Assembly (NCBI RefSeq): GCF_031755915.1
Contig: NC_083379.1
Span: forward strand, 2,677,501 to 2,741,500
DNA length: 64,000 bases
Origin: Ziziphus jujuba
Taxonomy: Eukaryota; Streptophyta; Magnoliopsida; Rosales; Rhamnaceae
Direction of reading: 5' to 3'
In this document: in pieces, positions 1 to 12,779 of the stretch
Position numbering within the stretch: position 1 is the first letter of the stretch
How the letters are laid out: each line of letters begins with the position of its first letter
Notes under the pieces: model-generated
The model's database searches: none
Seen by the model: the letters and a program-made list of their open reading frames with translations, nothing else
What the model was told of the DNA's origin: nothing
Program-made: the position numbers and the translations under genes

Positions 1-1630
1 ATCATGGGAGCCCCACCTATCCCTTGGCCTTTTTTGTTGGTGAATCTTTTATGTATTTCAGTTGATAGAAATTCAACAGATTTTTTTGGTACCTTGCTTT
101 TAGCCTTGTCTTTTTATATTTCATGATGTTCATGAATTTTACCTCCCAAACTTTTTACTAGTTGCTTTCCCGCTGCCTCCCATTAACAATTTCCTATTTT
201 TCAAGCCCACTTTGATTTTAGGCATTCCGATTTCAATCTATCACTTAAATCCCTTGTATCATTACATTTGGATTCATATTTATGATTTCAAAAGTAATAT
301 GATTTTCTCATCATTCCTTCTTTTCAATGATAAATATGATAGCTAATAATGGTTATCAAAACAACTAAAATTTAATCAATTTAAAAATTGCAATAAATAA
401 ACATTATAGAAGCACTATACAACCCTACAAAATAATAATTTAATTAAAACAGAACATTAGGGAAGGTTAAACAAAAGCATCCCTATTGTACTGAATTAAT
501 AGAAATAAATATCCCGAACACAGTTCAAATTGCAAATTTACACTTTTTATTTTTATTTTTTTTGTGTGTGTGTGTGTATGTGTGGGGGGGTGGAGTTAAA
601 TCAGTTTTAATTGCACCAACATTATATTAAAACTGCCCCCTCTATGTATTTTTTGAAGGTCCCTCCTATTTATTAATTGCTTTAAGATTTGCTCCAAAAA
701 ATCTGTAGGAAAAATCTTGTCACGAAGGTACCACTTCGTGTTACAAAGGTTAGAGTCCAAATTTCATGCATGGTGGAAGCATATGTAATATATGGATATA
801 TTATTCTTGGTTATATGCAAGTCAACATAAACATCACATCTATGGGGTGGATCAGATAGTAGAAACCCAACGAACCCATTGCGTCTGGTTGTAGGAGTTA
901 CGAGTTCGATTTTTGACAAACTCCATTTGAATCTTTATGTGTATTCCACTTGCTGAATACTGTAAGAGAGAGCAACAGGGATAGTCGGACCATAATAGGA
1001 GTCTGTAAACTCCTGTATGATTGTAAAAATATAGTTGCTAATTATCCATAATTCTCTAAAATCTTGATTGAGAATATTCATGAGGAGATCTATTTTTTTT
1101 TTTTTTTTTAAAAAGTCAACATTAACATCTACCATTACAAAGGTGAAACCATCTATGATAGTAAAATTCTTTTGTGGTAAAAGAATTCATCATGGCCAAA
1201 TTATATATATTTAGCTAAAAACAATTTGTTAATCACGTCAAAACAATATGATAAATTTAATATTAATTTTTTTATTAGTCATTAAATATAATTAGAATTT
1301 AAAAATAAAAAATAATTAAATTTATAATGTTCTATAATTTTTTTTAAATTTAATAATTAATAAATATAATTTTAAATTTCAATCAATTTAACAATTAAAA
1401 AATTATAATATTAATTTAGACATTAAAAATATATGATTTGGACCTTATTGTATGTAAATATTAAAACATTATCCATGTCGTTAAAAAATAAATAAAACAA
1501 ATAGCAAGGGGGCATAAGATGCTTTTAACAAAATGCGTCGCAGTTGCAAGTATATGTTCCCAATCAAACATACTCTGAAGCCTGAAGCATGGCATAAGGG
1601 CATAAAAGTCCAAAAGCCTAAAAGCCTTTG
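1..1630. other. AT-rich intergenic DNA upstream of the LRR gene
   Basis: I see no credible coding region here. There is a GT microsatellite near 564-586, a possible tRNA-derived SINE remnant at about 838-1112 (see findings), and very AT-rich DNA from 1200 to 1450. The last few hundred bases must include the promoter of the DRT100-like gene. Confidence 0.6.
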
Positions 1631-1639
1631 TATATATAA
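1631..1639 (+). promoter_or_regulatory. TATA box of the DRT100-like gene
   Basis: TATATATAA lies about 250 bases upstream of the start codon at 1886. If used, transcription would begin near 1665 and give a leader of about 220 bases. The leader is purine-rich and contains a GA microsatellite at 1783-1803. Confidence 0.5.
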
Positions 1640-1782
1640 TACAAACGCCAATCTCCTCCATTTTCTACATTCACTCATTACTGGTTAGTGATTGCACTGA
1701 AACACCCCCAAAAAAAGAAAAAAACCATTTAAAAAAAAAAACTACACAAACAAAAGAGAAAAACACTTTCTTCACACTGTTT

Positions 1783-1803
1783 AGAGAGAGAGAGAGAGAG
1801 AGA
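1783..1803. repeat. (AG)n microsatellite in the 5' leader of the LRR gene
   Basis: About ten AG dinucleotides lie between the predicted transcription start and the start codon at 1886. GA/CT tracts in leaders are common in plant genes. Confidence 0.85.
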
Positions 1804-1885
1804 AACAGACCAAACAACAAAGAAAAGTAGAGAAAACAGAGAGAGTAGAGTTGGCTTTTTGAGAGAGAAAGCTAGAAGAAAATAC

Positions 1886-2980
1886 ATGGTGGGAATGTGG
1901 TTCTTCACCTTCGCGTTCCTCGCCGTCGTCTCGGCGGTCAGCTCTTGCTCGCCTTCCGACCATGCAGCTCTCATGGCCTTCAAAGCCCAACTCAACGAGC
2001 CTTACTTGGGCATATTCCACACCTGGACCGGCGACGACTGTTGTCTCAACTGGTACGGCATCAGCTGCCACCCCGACACTCGCCGTGTCGTCGATATCAA
2101 CCTCCGCGGCGAGTCTGAGGACCCGATTTTAGTTAAAGCTGGTCGAGCCGGCTACATGACCGGAACTATCTCGCCGGAGATCTGCAAGCTCGATCATCTT
2201 ACCAACCTCATCTTAGCCGACTGGAAGGGAATCTCCGGCGAGATTCCGAAATGCATAACGTCTCTTTCTTCCCTCCGAGTGCTCGATTTGATCGGCAACA
2301 AAATTTCCGGCGACATTCCGGCCGACATTGGTAGGTTGAGTAAGCTCACCGTGCTGAACCTCGCCGACAATGCAATTTCCGGCCAGATTCCGACGAGCAT
2401 TTTGAACATCGCGGGGCTGATGCACTTGGACCTGAGCAATAACAGACTCACCGGCCAAGTCCCCTCCGATTTCGGGAATCTGAAAATGCTGAGCCGGGCT
2501 TTGCTGAGCCGGAACCAACTCACCGGTTCGATTCCGGAGTCGATCGGGTACATGAACCGGTTGGCGGATTTGGACCTGGCCATGAACCAAATCTCGGGTT
2601 CCATTCCGGATCGGTTGGGCAAAATGGCGGTTCTCTCTACACTCAATTTGGATAGCAACAAGCTTTCGGGTCAAATACCTTCGACCCTGTTGGGAAATAC
2701 GGGTTTGGGAATCCTCAACTTGAGCCGAAACAGTCTGGAGGGAAATATTCCGAACGTTTTCAGTTCGAACTCGTATTTCATGGTTTTGGATCTGTCCTAT
2801 AACAACTTGAAGGGTCCGATACCCGGTTCGTTATCGTCCGCGAAATTTGTCGGGCACATGGATCTCAGCCACAACCATCTATGTGGGACCATTCCGGTGG
2901 GATCACCGTTCGATCACCTGGAAGCTTCATCTTTTGCCAACAATGACTGTCTATGTGGAAACCCGCTAAAAACTTGTTAA
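1886..2980 (+). CDS. DRT100: DRT100-like secreted leucine-rich-repeat protein
   Basis: Intronless gene of 364 codons. The ATG at 1886 is chosen because it opens a clean signal peptide (MVGMWFFTFAFLAVVSAVSS) and no upstream in-frame ATG exists. After the signal comes an LRR N-cap (CSPSDHAALMAFKAQL... with the pair DDCCLNWYGISC), then about ten plant-type LRRs of 24 residues with the LxxNxLSGxIP pattern, and a C-terminal cap ending CLCGNPLKTC. Length and architecture match plant DRT100-like proteins, the family named from an Arabidopsis cDNA that complemented E. coli repair mutants. There is no kinase or transmembrane domain, so the product is probably extracellular or wall-associated. The repair role suggested by the name is not supported by the sequence. 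Codons are clearly more GC-rich than the surrounding DNA. Confidence 0.93.
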   Translation: MVGMWFFTFAFLAVVSAVSSCSPSDHAALMAFKAQLNEPYLGIFHTWTGDDCCLNWYGISCHPDTRRVVDINLRGESEDPILVKAGRAGYMTGTISPEICKLDHLTNLILADWKGISGEIPKCITSLSSLRVLDLIGNKISGDIPADIGRLSKLTVLNLADNAISGQIPTSILNIAGLMHLDLSNNRLTGQVPSDFGNLKMLSRALLSRNQLTGSIPESIGYMNRLADLDLAMNQISGSIPDRLGKMAVLSTLNLDSNKLSGQIPSTLLGNTGLGILNLSRNSLEGNIPNVFSSNSYFMVLDLSYNNLKGPIPGSLSSAKFVGHMDLSHNHLCGTIPVGSPFDHLEASSFANNDCLCGNPLKTC

Positions 2981-3887
2981 AGAATGACCGGGTCGGTTAG
3001 CGGTTTGTTCACCCGGGTCAATGAATTTGTTGAGTTAATAATGTATATGTAATGTACGTGGTGATATTATTGTAAGTGAGAATGGGGAATTGCAGGGTTT
3101 TATTTAAGGCAGTGTTTGGGGATTTTCCATATAAATGTTAATATATGTTTTAAATGCATATATTTTAAATGCAAAGGGTTCATGCACGTGAATGATTGCG
3201 TGAGCAAGAAATTGAAGAAAAACAAAAGAGTACAAACTCCAAAGCCATACTATCGGTGAGCAAAGGCCACCTGCTTGCTTTCATGTAGTATATTATGTAT
3301 TGGATCCGATTTAATTATTTTTAATGTTTTTCTTTACTGATTTAATTAGATATTTGTTTTCATTAAATTACTACGGCAAGATAGGGAATATGAATGTTTT
3401 TTTTGCTTTCCATTAAGCTCGGTATTCAAATAAATATAAACGGAGACGTATTAAAGTTAAAAGTGCATGTTATCAAGATTAGGGAATGGGGGCCTACTTT
3501 CATTATGAAAATACTTTCTTAAAAATATAAAATTTCTTAATTTAAAGTTGTTTCCATTTTTCTTGCTATTTCTTTTTTCCTTCCATGCGAAGTATAGTTC
3601 TGTTTTTATATCTTTTTGGATAGGAAGTGTGGTTGCAGAGCATATGCTCATTCACGTGAAAGGACAGGGAAAAGATGGAATATTTTATCTTTTTGTTGGT
3701 TAGGAATATGGTTGATTTTGTCTGCTTTCTGAAACCTGCTTTACAAATCTCTCAAGGATTTTTATTTTATTTTTTCAATTTTTTTCTCCAATTATTCTTC
3801 AATGGGTTAAATTCAAGAAAATAAAAGAAGAAAAGAAAACAGAGAGAACAACAAATCCATGCAACTGTCTTCTAAGACACTTTATTG

Positions 3888-3918
<31 letters not shown>

Positions 3919-5950
3919 AAAAAAACAGTCTTTTAAGACACTTCATTTAGTTACACTATATCCATAATATAACTATAATAATTCTTTTGTACAACAATTA
4001 TTGTACTAGTATAATAATCAATAATTACATCTGTAAATACTTGCTTCGGAGTGTTACAAAATAAATTATGTTTTCCCAGTTGCTGATAACTAATGATTTT
4101 TCACAACAGATTATTAATTTATTTAAAAACTTAAAAAAAAAATAGTTACTATATACTATATTGAAGAATTTATAACAGTCTTTGTCATTGATAGTATAAT
4201 TATCAGTCATTGTTTTTCAAGTAAGCATGAGAATAATGGTACAACTTAATTATGTTAAGATGCTTACATAAATATCATGGTACAAAGTCAAATTTAGATT
4301 TCAGGTTTAAATTGACAATTCAAATTTTAAATGGTCGCAAAAGGCAAAATATTTAAACGAAGTGTTTACTGGTCCTAATATCAAGTTAAGAACATCATCT
4401 CCCGAAAGTTATAAGAGATTAGTCAATAATAATTGTAACAGAATAATAAAAAATTATTCAAAAACAAAATAATCTCCTTCAATATATTTATTTTCCTGAA
4501 AAAAAAAAAGAAAAAAAAAAGGGGGAGGGACATGCATTTATGGTATGGCGTGTTTGGTTGAAGGAGTTGTTGGAGTGTAGGTAGAGTAGCACACGTCAAA
4601 GTCTTTCACAGCGATGCAAATGCATGTTTCCTCAAAACTCTACTTAAATGCTTGTCCCACTCACATTCAATACAAAACGCAATGCCGTAGACCTTATCTC
4701 ATTGATTATTTGATATCACATTAGAACCTCATCTCATTGATAATTTGATACTACATTAGACTGTCTCGCATAGCTTTATTTTTATTTTTGCATCCGCTTC
4801 TTCAAAAATGCTTTTGATTATATTATTTTTCATTAATTTTGATTTCACAGTTTCTATTTCTTTTGTTACCATATCAATTTGACAAAATTAATGCACAAAA
4901 TTATTAAAGACGATTTTTCTAAAATCTTTGATATGACAAAATTTTTAAATAGTCAAAATCAATATACATAACCATTGGAGATGCTATTAGCCCATGACGC
5001 AAGCTAGTAAAAAACACCATTGGTTTTGCCATCATACATTAGATGACTGCACATTATCCTAAACGCCCATATCCAGAACCCAAAAATGGAAAACCTCTTA
5101 CCAATAGAATTATTGGTATTATAAATTGGACCGAAATAAAAAGGTGTGGTCACTGGAATTAAATTTGATGGACATTAATATTGTATGGGAGAACATACCC
5201 CTATCCAAATAATACTTATGCCTAAATTTTCAAAAGTTAGAAACTTGGTAATTGATATTAGTTTCTACTGGATAAATTTCTTGAATTAAAACACATTTTA
5301 TCAATAATATTTATTTTCTTTTATACAATGTTTCTATATGTTTTCTTAATGGCATTGTTCATAAATTTGCCTTTTTACTTCTTCATAATGAATTTTATAG
5401 ATTTTTAAGGGTAACCAACTATTGGACCTAGAATCCGAGGTCCAAGTCCACAGACAAAATCTTAGCTCGCTTATTATAACAAGGATTCGGCTTTGTACCC
5501 AGTAATGCCTCAACCAAACGAGAACTCTATCTTTAGAAATCCCATGTCCACAAGATTTTGTGGATTGGACAGTCTATGAGGCCTTCAGCTTAGAATGATA
5601 ACTTGATCAGGGTACCCTCGCCAAAATTGATCCTGAATTCCTAATTATGAAATTAACGAGTATAATACAAGAGCTTTAACACAGAAGTAACAAACTACAT
5701 GATATAGGGATGTCTATAATGGAACACAAAATCTTGAAAACGTATGAGTTTGAAAAGTATAAAGACTAAAAAAACTTGAATTAACACTTTATACATGTAC
5801 ATATAACAGATTAAGGATATCAAAATTGAATTACGAGGACGAATACTAAAAGGCTGAGCACGTCTCTACTGGATACTATCATGCTACATAGAGATCACAG
5901 CTGTTCGCAGAACCACTTTCATCAACAGATTAGAAGAATATGCATAAATG
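2981..5950. other. Intergenic DNA between convergent LRR and COM1 genes
   Basis: About 3 kb without a recognisable gene. The first 150 bases after 2980 are probably the 3' UTR of the LRR gene. A C10-A25 tract at 3891-3925 is flanked by a near-perfect 20-base direct repeat (see findings). A moderately complex stretch at 5400-5650 has no readable coding frame and I do not recognise it. Confidence 0.55.
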
Positions 5951-6218
5951 CATGCATGTGTGTAGCAATTGATATGAAAAGGGATGAAAAACAATGAAAA
6001 ATATTATTTCAGACTTGAGAAATGATACAGTGGCTAGATGACTGGGGATAAGGAGTCATTTCTCTAGGACGGGAATTATTCCTCGGTGGCATGGCTTGTG
6101 CCACCTTTCTCGTAATATTTTTGGATTTTTGTTTACTTGAGACTAAAAAGTTGAAAGAAAAAAAAAAATAAATTGAACTTAACGATCGAATGACAGCAAT
6201 GTAGAGTTTTAAACAATA

Positions 6219-8459
6219 CTACATTTCAGATTCAAATCCAATATTCCAAAAACCTTCAGGAGTCATAGGAGGAACATACCTATACCGATGCCTAGAAACA
6301 CCTTCATGATGTTCACAGCGGATGTTGTGATTGTTTTTATCCTCATCATTGCAAAGAACAGCATCATAGAACTTCTTACACTGCTTGCATTCAACTCCTT
6401 TCAAACTTTCGCGCTCAGCTTTCTTCCTTACAGGTTCTACATACTTGAAACCTATTTTCTCACCCATTTGAACTGGCATTTTACACTTTTCTGTCTTGAG
6501 ATCAGCATTCACATCCTGTGTTTCCTCATCTGAGTTATCGAGCTTTGTTTCATTTAGAACTGGTATTGGAAGATCACAAACTTCTTCCTTCCTCTCTTTA
6601 TTCAAGTTTCCTCTTACATGTTCGTAGGGAGTATCAAGAAAATCATCATGTGGGTCTGGCCCAACTAGGCCTTTATGGGACCGAGTATCTCTCCAGCAAG
6701 ATGCAGGCCTCTTTTTACCAGCTACTGGGGCAGATTTTGAAGTGGAAGGACATTTTGGAGCAACAGGTAAAGTACTACTAGGAGAGAGGGAGCTTGAGGC
6801 TTGATCTAGTTTTCCTACTTTGTCATCCACCAAATTATTGTCATTCTGCACTTTGTTGGGCTCACTAGCAGCTATAGAAATATCTTGATTGATATCTTCA
6901 AGATCTACAAATTCATGGAATGGGAGATTTCGTAACATATGAAATTACTTCACATTATCTACCTATGGGATAAACGGAGCATGCTACTGTTAAATCCTAC
7001 CATTTTCCAAAAATTTTACAAAACAAAAGCAAGTTATTAATGTCGAGAACATCAACAGGACCTGAATGAAGGCCTTAAAAACATTCACTTTTAAACTAAA
7101 ACATAAAAATACAGATAATCATGAAACTTCACTAATGTAATCATGTGCATATGTAATTGAGATTTTCCAAAAAGGAAACAAGAAAGATACAAAATAACAA
7201 AGTCTTACCAGGTGAAATTATTTGATTCTGATTCTGATTTTTCCTCAGTGAATCGGTTTCATCTTCTAACTCGTTAGGGGAGAGCATACTCTCACTAGTA
7301 AGCCCAAACTTTCTGCGCAGATAAATGTGTTCAGATTTAAGCCTTTTGTAAGCATCTATGGCATTTGTTAATTTCTTCTTCTCAGTCCATAACTCTGAGG
7401 ATTTTGATTTATTATGTTTGAGTAAATTTCCGTACAAAACCTTTCCTTTAATTACCTCATCAGTTCTTTCTCTGAGTTCTACCTGTAGGCCATTAACTTT
7501 CTCCTCTAAGCCTTCTACTTTGATCAGAAGCAGCTTTTTCTCTTTCTCACACATCTCCAACTGCTCTTTATATTTCAACATTTCAGAGTCATTCAGATCG
7601 ATATGATCGCTCAACTGTTTTTGCAATGTTTTTCCTTCCTCAACTTCTTTAGTCTTTGCCAAGAGCTCCTTTTGAAGCTTGCATGAATTTCCTTCCAAGT
7701 GTTCCAGTTTGGCCACCATTATCTTCTTCTCTTTGTCTTGGTCATGCAACAACTGCTCATTGTTCATGATCGCAGAAGCTTGTACATCAATCTTTTTAAG
7801 TAAATTTGCTTTCATTTCATTTCCCTTGGCTACCTCCTCAGTCCTTTCTCTGAGCTCCTCTTGGAGTCCATCAATTTTTTTTTCTAGGTTGCTTATTTTG
7901 GCAAGAAGCATTATGGTCTTCTCTTCATGATCCTTTAGTTCTTTTTCATTGTTCACAATCACAGAGACTTTTGATTGAACCAAGTGAATTAATTTATTTT
8001 GGAGTTCCATCATTTCATCTGATTCCTTAGACTTCTGAAGGAGCTTCATTCGCAACTCATCAATATTATGTTGTTGAGATTTTAGCCGGGAAAGTAACTT
8101 ATCTATCTTCTCTTCCTGCTCCTTCATAGGCTTTGCCTTCTCAAGCTTCAAAGACTGGTTTTCTTCAAGAGTTTTTTGCTTTTCAAGCTTAAGTTTTTCT
8201 ATTAGGAGCAAGAGATCATTTTCCTTCTCTTTCCATTCCGCTTGTGAAGCTTTCTTGGCCTCAGAATAGATCTTCTGCAGGATTTTAGACTTTGATTGGA
8301 AATGTGGGAAAAGCTGGCTGCAGAAAATATATTCGATTTGAGAAATCCTGTCTTTAGCTTCCTGAATGGTGGCAACCAGTATTGTACTAAGCCCAGAAAC
8401 ATACTTCACATCATCATTGTCAGTTAAGTTGGGAGAGTCTTGAACCTGCCCCTCCATCT
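6219..8459 (-). CDS. COM1: COM1/GR1, plant Sae2/CtIP homologue (DNA end resection)
   Basis: Two coding exons on the minus strand: 8459-7209 (ATG at 8457) and 6904-6219. The join is CCTG|GTAAG to TTTGTAG|AT, giving 644 residues. Residues 1-416 are mostly coiled coil with many heptads. The C-terminal domain carries family hallmarks: KKRPASCWRDTRSHKGLVG near 480, a CxxC (CKQC) near 589-592, and RHRYRYVPPMTPEGFWNIGF near 621, which resembles the CtIP/Sae2 C-terminal motif. In the family this protein works with MRE11-RAD50-NBS1 to start resection of double-strand breaks and is needed to process meiotic SPO11 breaks. The acceptor CTTCAG lies 2 bases before the ATG, so a 5' UTR intron is expected, with the leader exon probably around 9760-9870. 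Length is close to known plant members. Confidence 0.92.
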
Positions 8460-9879
8460 CTGAAGTTTAGAAAAGGGAAAAACAAAAACAAAAGGTGTTT
8501 AAGAGAATAGAAGATTTTACACTATCCATATCCAACAAAGCAGCATAACAATGTTCCACCAACCTCAACAAATTTTGTCAATGAAATTCAGCAGTTTCAT
8601 TCTCAATGTACTAGTTTGATGAATCACATAAAAACTGTTTATCAGAAAAAAAAAAAAAAATTATTAGAACTATCACCCTATATAGCATGAAAAAGTGAAA
8701 AGAATAAAGGTGTTTGAGACTTGACTTGAAAGTTAAATGCATAATTTAAGAAAGTGCACACGAATTGCGTTGAAAAATTTAGTGAGGCATCAACTATAAG
8801 GATATTTACAAGATGACATTCTAACCAGAATCTTACCCAAAACAGTAAAATACTTTTTTATCTAAAGCTCTTGAAACTATAAATTTACCGAGTAGAAAAC
8901 TCATAAGAAAATCAGATGATAGAGTGACCCTCAATGAGGTTAAATCCCAAAACATTTAGTCTTTCTAGATACTAATGGAATTAGCCAACAAATTGAGAAT
9001 TGGGGAGGATCTATATCATAAAATATACGGCAGAAATAATGATAGTAATCCTGTGAGATTTCAGATTTCAGTTAACCCACGCAAAATGATCACTGCACCA
9101 TTCTTCATTAATTTGATCTCATAAAAATTAGGAAGATTATTGACCTAACCAATTGTGCATAGTGTTCTAAACTGCTCTTGAGAAGAAAGAACAACTACTT
9201 TACAGTTACCTCTTGCTTTTGGGTAAGCAATTGTAATTGACTTTACCCAGAAGTTAAGGCGAATCTAATACATTATATAATGTTAAAGAATATCGTTTCT
9301 GCAAAATTGAACTGCCACATAGAAATACGCCCAAGTGAAGTAAAATATGTTAAACATAGTGCAAACTTCACTAACTGCTAAATGTGGTTACAACGAAAAT
9401 CGATCCCATGAAATAATCAATCAATCAAAGATTCGAACAAAAACGAGCCAAAAGTTAAAACCAGAACAATGGAAAAAGTCAAAATTATTTGAATTTGAGC
9501 AGCCAAGAAAATTCGAAGAAACACGACGGGAAAGCCCTGGCATTTTTTTTTTCTTTTTTATTTCTGGTTCTCCGTTGGGAATGAAGAAAAACCAAGAGAG
9601 AAGTACTTTTTTCTTTTTTTGGAGAAGTTTTAGCTTTCCCCTTTACTTCAATTTTTCCGTAGAAACAAACAGCGGGAAGTGACCATACAGGATACATGGA
9701 AATCTTTAAGGAAACGAGGAACCAAAAAAAAAAAAAAAAAAGGAAAGGAAATGAAATCACCTTCAGGCTCAGGACGAAAACCAAGCTTCCTTTACAATCC
9801 ACAGTTTGAAAGATGAGCAACTCTCACAGTCTCATTGGGAACGTGTTTTGGACACGTGAATTTCTGAAGAAAGCTGGTT

Positions 9880-10540
9880 TGTCATTTACAGTCGCGGGAT
9901 GTTGAGCTTTTGTTTCGAAAAGCTTCGCGGGCAAGCCAGACCTTCCCGGCTCTATTATTTTTAAATTTTACTTTTTTTGGAAAAAAATTTTAAATTTTAC
10001 TGAGGATGAATATGATATATCATCCACTATTTCTTTTTCTTTTTTTATCCCTCTCTCTCTCTCTAGTTTTTTCTTCTTTTTTTATTTATTTATTATTTTG
10101 GTGAAACTCTCGTGTTTTCTTGTTTGGTTTTATTTTTATCAACTTTCATTATTTTCCCGCCTTTCTTTTTATTGGAAATTACACTCAACTTCATCATTTT
10201 TATTTTCTCATTGAATCCCTTTAAAATAATTGATTATCATATAAAAATAAATCCTAATCCACCACTTTGTAAGAATATGAAAAATTAGTGTGTATTTGAT
10301 ACATACCCATGGATTTGCATTGTTCAAGACCATTTATCTGAGTTCAATTTTATGTTTGCCCTCGTAAATAAGTTGTTGCAGAATAACAAATACCTGGTAA
10401 AAATCAGGGGCTACATTTCATTTCCAGGTCTCACTTATAGTACATAATGTTAAGCCTACCTGCTATTTATCAAAAATAAAAGAAAAAAAGACAAAAATTA
10501 AGCCTACCTGTTCCATCACATCATGTTCAATGGTAACGAT
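9880..10540. other. Probable COM1 promoter region
   Basis: AT-rich intergenic DNA with T-rich and CT-rich tracts between the presumed COM1 leader and the 3' side of RPL31. There is no coding region. Part of it must be the COM1 promoter, but I see no distinct element to name. Confidence 0.45.
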
Positions 10541-10904
10541 CCCATCATTTTTGGATTGAGGAAGATGCTAGGCATTCTAAAGTTCTCAATGCCTTTCTTT
10601 CCATGATTATAAAGTCTAGGCTGTTTTCCACAAACATCCCCAGAAGAATACCAGAATCAGAGAGTAATAGTAATACGACACGCCAAATTAATAGTCTATA
10701 AAGGATACAAGTAAAACACAAAACTTGAACAAGCAAAACAACATAAATTGCATAAAGAAATTTGACAGTATTGTCAGTCTGCTGAAGAAATTTCCCAATG
10801 TAGTTCAAACCAGGCCAAATATCTATGGAACAAACGACAACAAAAATGCCAAAATTGGAATTACCCTAACTAAATATTAAGAGTGGGGTTTAGTATTTTC
10901 CAGT

Positions 10905-12609
10905 TCAGTCTTCCTCATCAATGACCTTGGTGCCCAACCCCTTCAATCCCTCTGGAGGGACCTCTGCAACAGTGACTAGTGAGTAAAACTCCTCCTTGTT
11001 ATCTTCTTCATCATTTCTCTTCCTTGCAATGCGGACTCGAACTCTCCTTGGCACACTCCTGATTCCACGACTCCACAAGTGCTTGTTTAGCTTGACATCA
11101 ACTCTCACATCAGTTGTACCCATAGCCTTTTGGGCAAATTTCCTTATCTCCTTTATGGCCTTGGGTGCCTTCTTCTTGAAGGTGCTGTGCATCAAAGATC
11201 AAATATTGGAAGGATTCATAAAAGTGTCGAAAACAATTTGCATGGACTAGGAAAATAAGCAATAAAAACAACAAATAGAGTTGTTACGGGCAGCTAAGCA
11301 TAACTCAACCAATGGTTCTTTTTTTCCTTAGCAGATATCAGCCATATGACAAAAACAAGCAGACTTCAAATTTAGGTGCTGAAATAACCAATACTCGTTA
11401 GTCAAAAACTTGGACAATTTGTTAATGTCATAATTAGACAGAGATGGCTGTTCATTTCTACTTGGCTGAAAAACAGGCTTCCAATCATTGTAAAACATTT
11501 TTCAGAAGATTACTTATAAATTTTATAGTAGTAAAACAATATTTTTTTGGGGAAATTAATGCACCCAAACAAACATAAAAGATAAAACACCATTACCTCC
11601 GGTCGTTGACTTGGGTTAACACAACATTTAAAGCACAGAAATTTTTTTTTAGTAAATCAATTTTTGTTTGACACTTAGATTTAATGAGTTTGGCACTTAG
11701 ATTTAACGAGTTTCAATTAAAAGTATCAAAAGTTATTGCCCTAGGACCAATAACAAATTAAGAAAGAGATTAAAAGTTTTAACAAAAATACACTCCTAGA
11801 ATCCATTAAAATGCTCCAATGCTCCAAAAAGATTTGAAGAACCTCAAACACAATAGTTCTACAGGAACAAAAAACTATTAAACTTAGGCTTAAGAGAACA
11901 TAGCGCACGGTTAAGCACCAACCAACAAGCAGCAAAGATATCAATGAAATCGTAATACACCTATATGCTCAAATATCTAGAGCATGTCATATAAACCTAA
12001 TACCCAACATAGAAGCTCACTACAAGATAACACATAACCCATTCCATAGCCTCAATCACCATCGTTGATACTGCTGAATATTTACCTATCCAAAACTTAT
12101 TTCTCATGAATTAATTAAAAGTGGTTTCATAGAGAAAATTGGGTTACAACCCAGATCTCTTATGCAATAAATGTCCTTATAATACAGATTCCTAAAGCAA
12201 ATCAATCGCCATATTTCATGGTTAAAATGAAAATACTTCATCAACACCTTATCAAAAAACGTTCCAACCAGTAGAAATAATTGCATATACAATACTCGGT
12301 TTTTCACAACCAAAATAATAATAATAATAATTTTTCTTTAGAAAAAGTTCTATAACTACATGTCAGTCGGAAATAGTTGATAACCTTAAAAATAGAAAAA
12401 TTCTCCATAAACTTTCAAAATCAATTTCCCAAAACTGTGATCTAAGCTCTTCACCTTACATACATACAGAAGCATAAGTACAGAAATGAAGAGAGCGGAA
12501 AAGGAGGAGGAAGAGGAGTTTACCATCCATGCAAGCGTTTGTGGAGGTTGACGGTGTACTCCCTGGTGACGACCTCCTCCTTTCGTCCTTTGCTGGTCTT
12601 ATCCACCAT
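10905..12609 (-). CDS. RPL31: 60S ribosomal protein L31 (eL31)
   Basis: Two coding exons on the minus strand: 12609-12524 ([20 protein letters not shown]...KRLHG plus two bases) and 11184-10905. Splicing TG|GTAAAC to CACAG|C restores Cys and continues as [16 protein letters not shown]. The protein has 121 residues, the usual length. Conserved segments include [17 protein letters not shown] and [17 protein letters not shown], ending [10 protein letters not shown]. It is a structural protein of the cytosolic large subunit near the peptide exit tunnel. The 1.34-kb intron contains only AT-rich sequence. The upstream region carries a telo-box (12685-12692), which suits a ribosomal protein gene. 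Confidence 0.96.
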
Positions 12610-12684
12610 TGTTGCTTTCCTCTGCAGATCCCAAAGACCTCCTTAAGCCCTCTCTAATAATCTTTGCTATCGGCCGCTAAAAGG

Positions 12685-12692
12685 AAACCCTA
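12685..12692 (+). promoter_or_regulatory. telo-box AAACCCTA upstream of RPL31
   Basis: AAACCCTA lies 76 bases upstream of the RPL31 start codon, in the leader or core promoter. Telo-boxes are a known feature of plant translation-machinery genes, where they help couple expression to cell growth. The motif is exact; its function here is inferred. Confidence 0.55.
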
Positions 12693-12779
12693 GCTCTCAC
12701 AGTGATTGATATACTCGCTGCCTAAGACCCAAAAATGCCCTAGCTTTTCCTCTCAACTACTTAAATGCCCTTTTAAGCC

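Noticed and set aside
1859..1885. Upstream in-frame extension of the LRR protein (REKARRKY)
   Set aside because: It would need a non-ATG start and would put charged residues before an already complete signal peptide.
10545..10808. Hydrophobic 87-codon minus-strand frame just beyond RPL31
   Set aside because: It lies in the expected RPL31 3' UTR, shows no family match, and hydrophobicity is expected from T-rich sense DNA.
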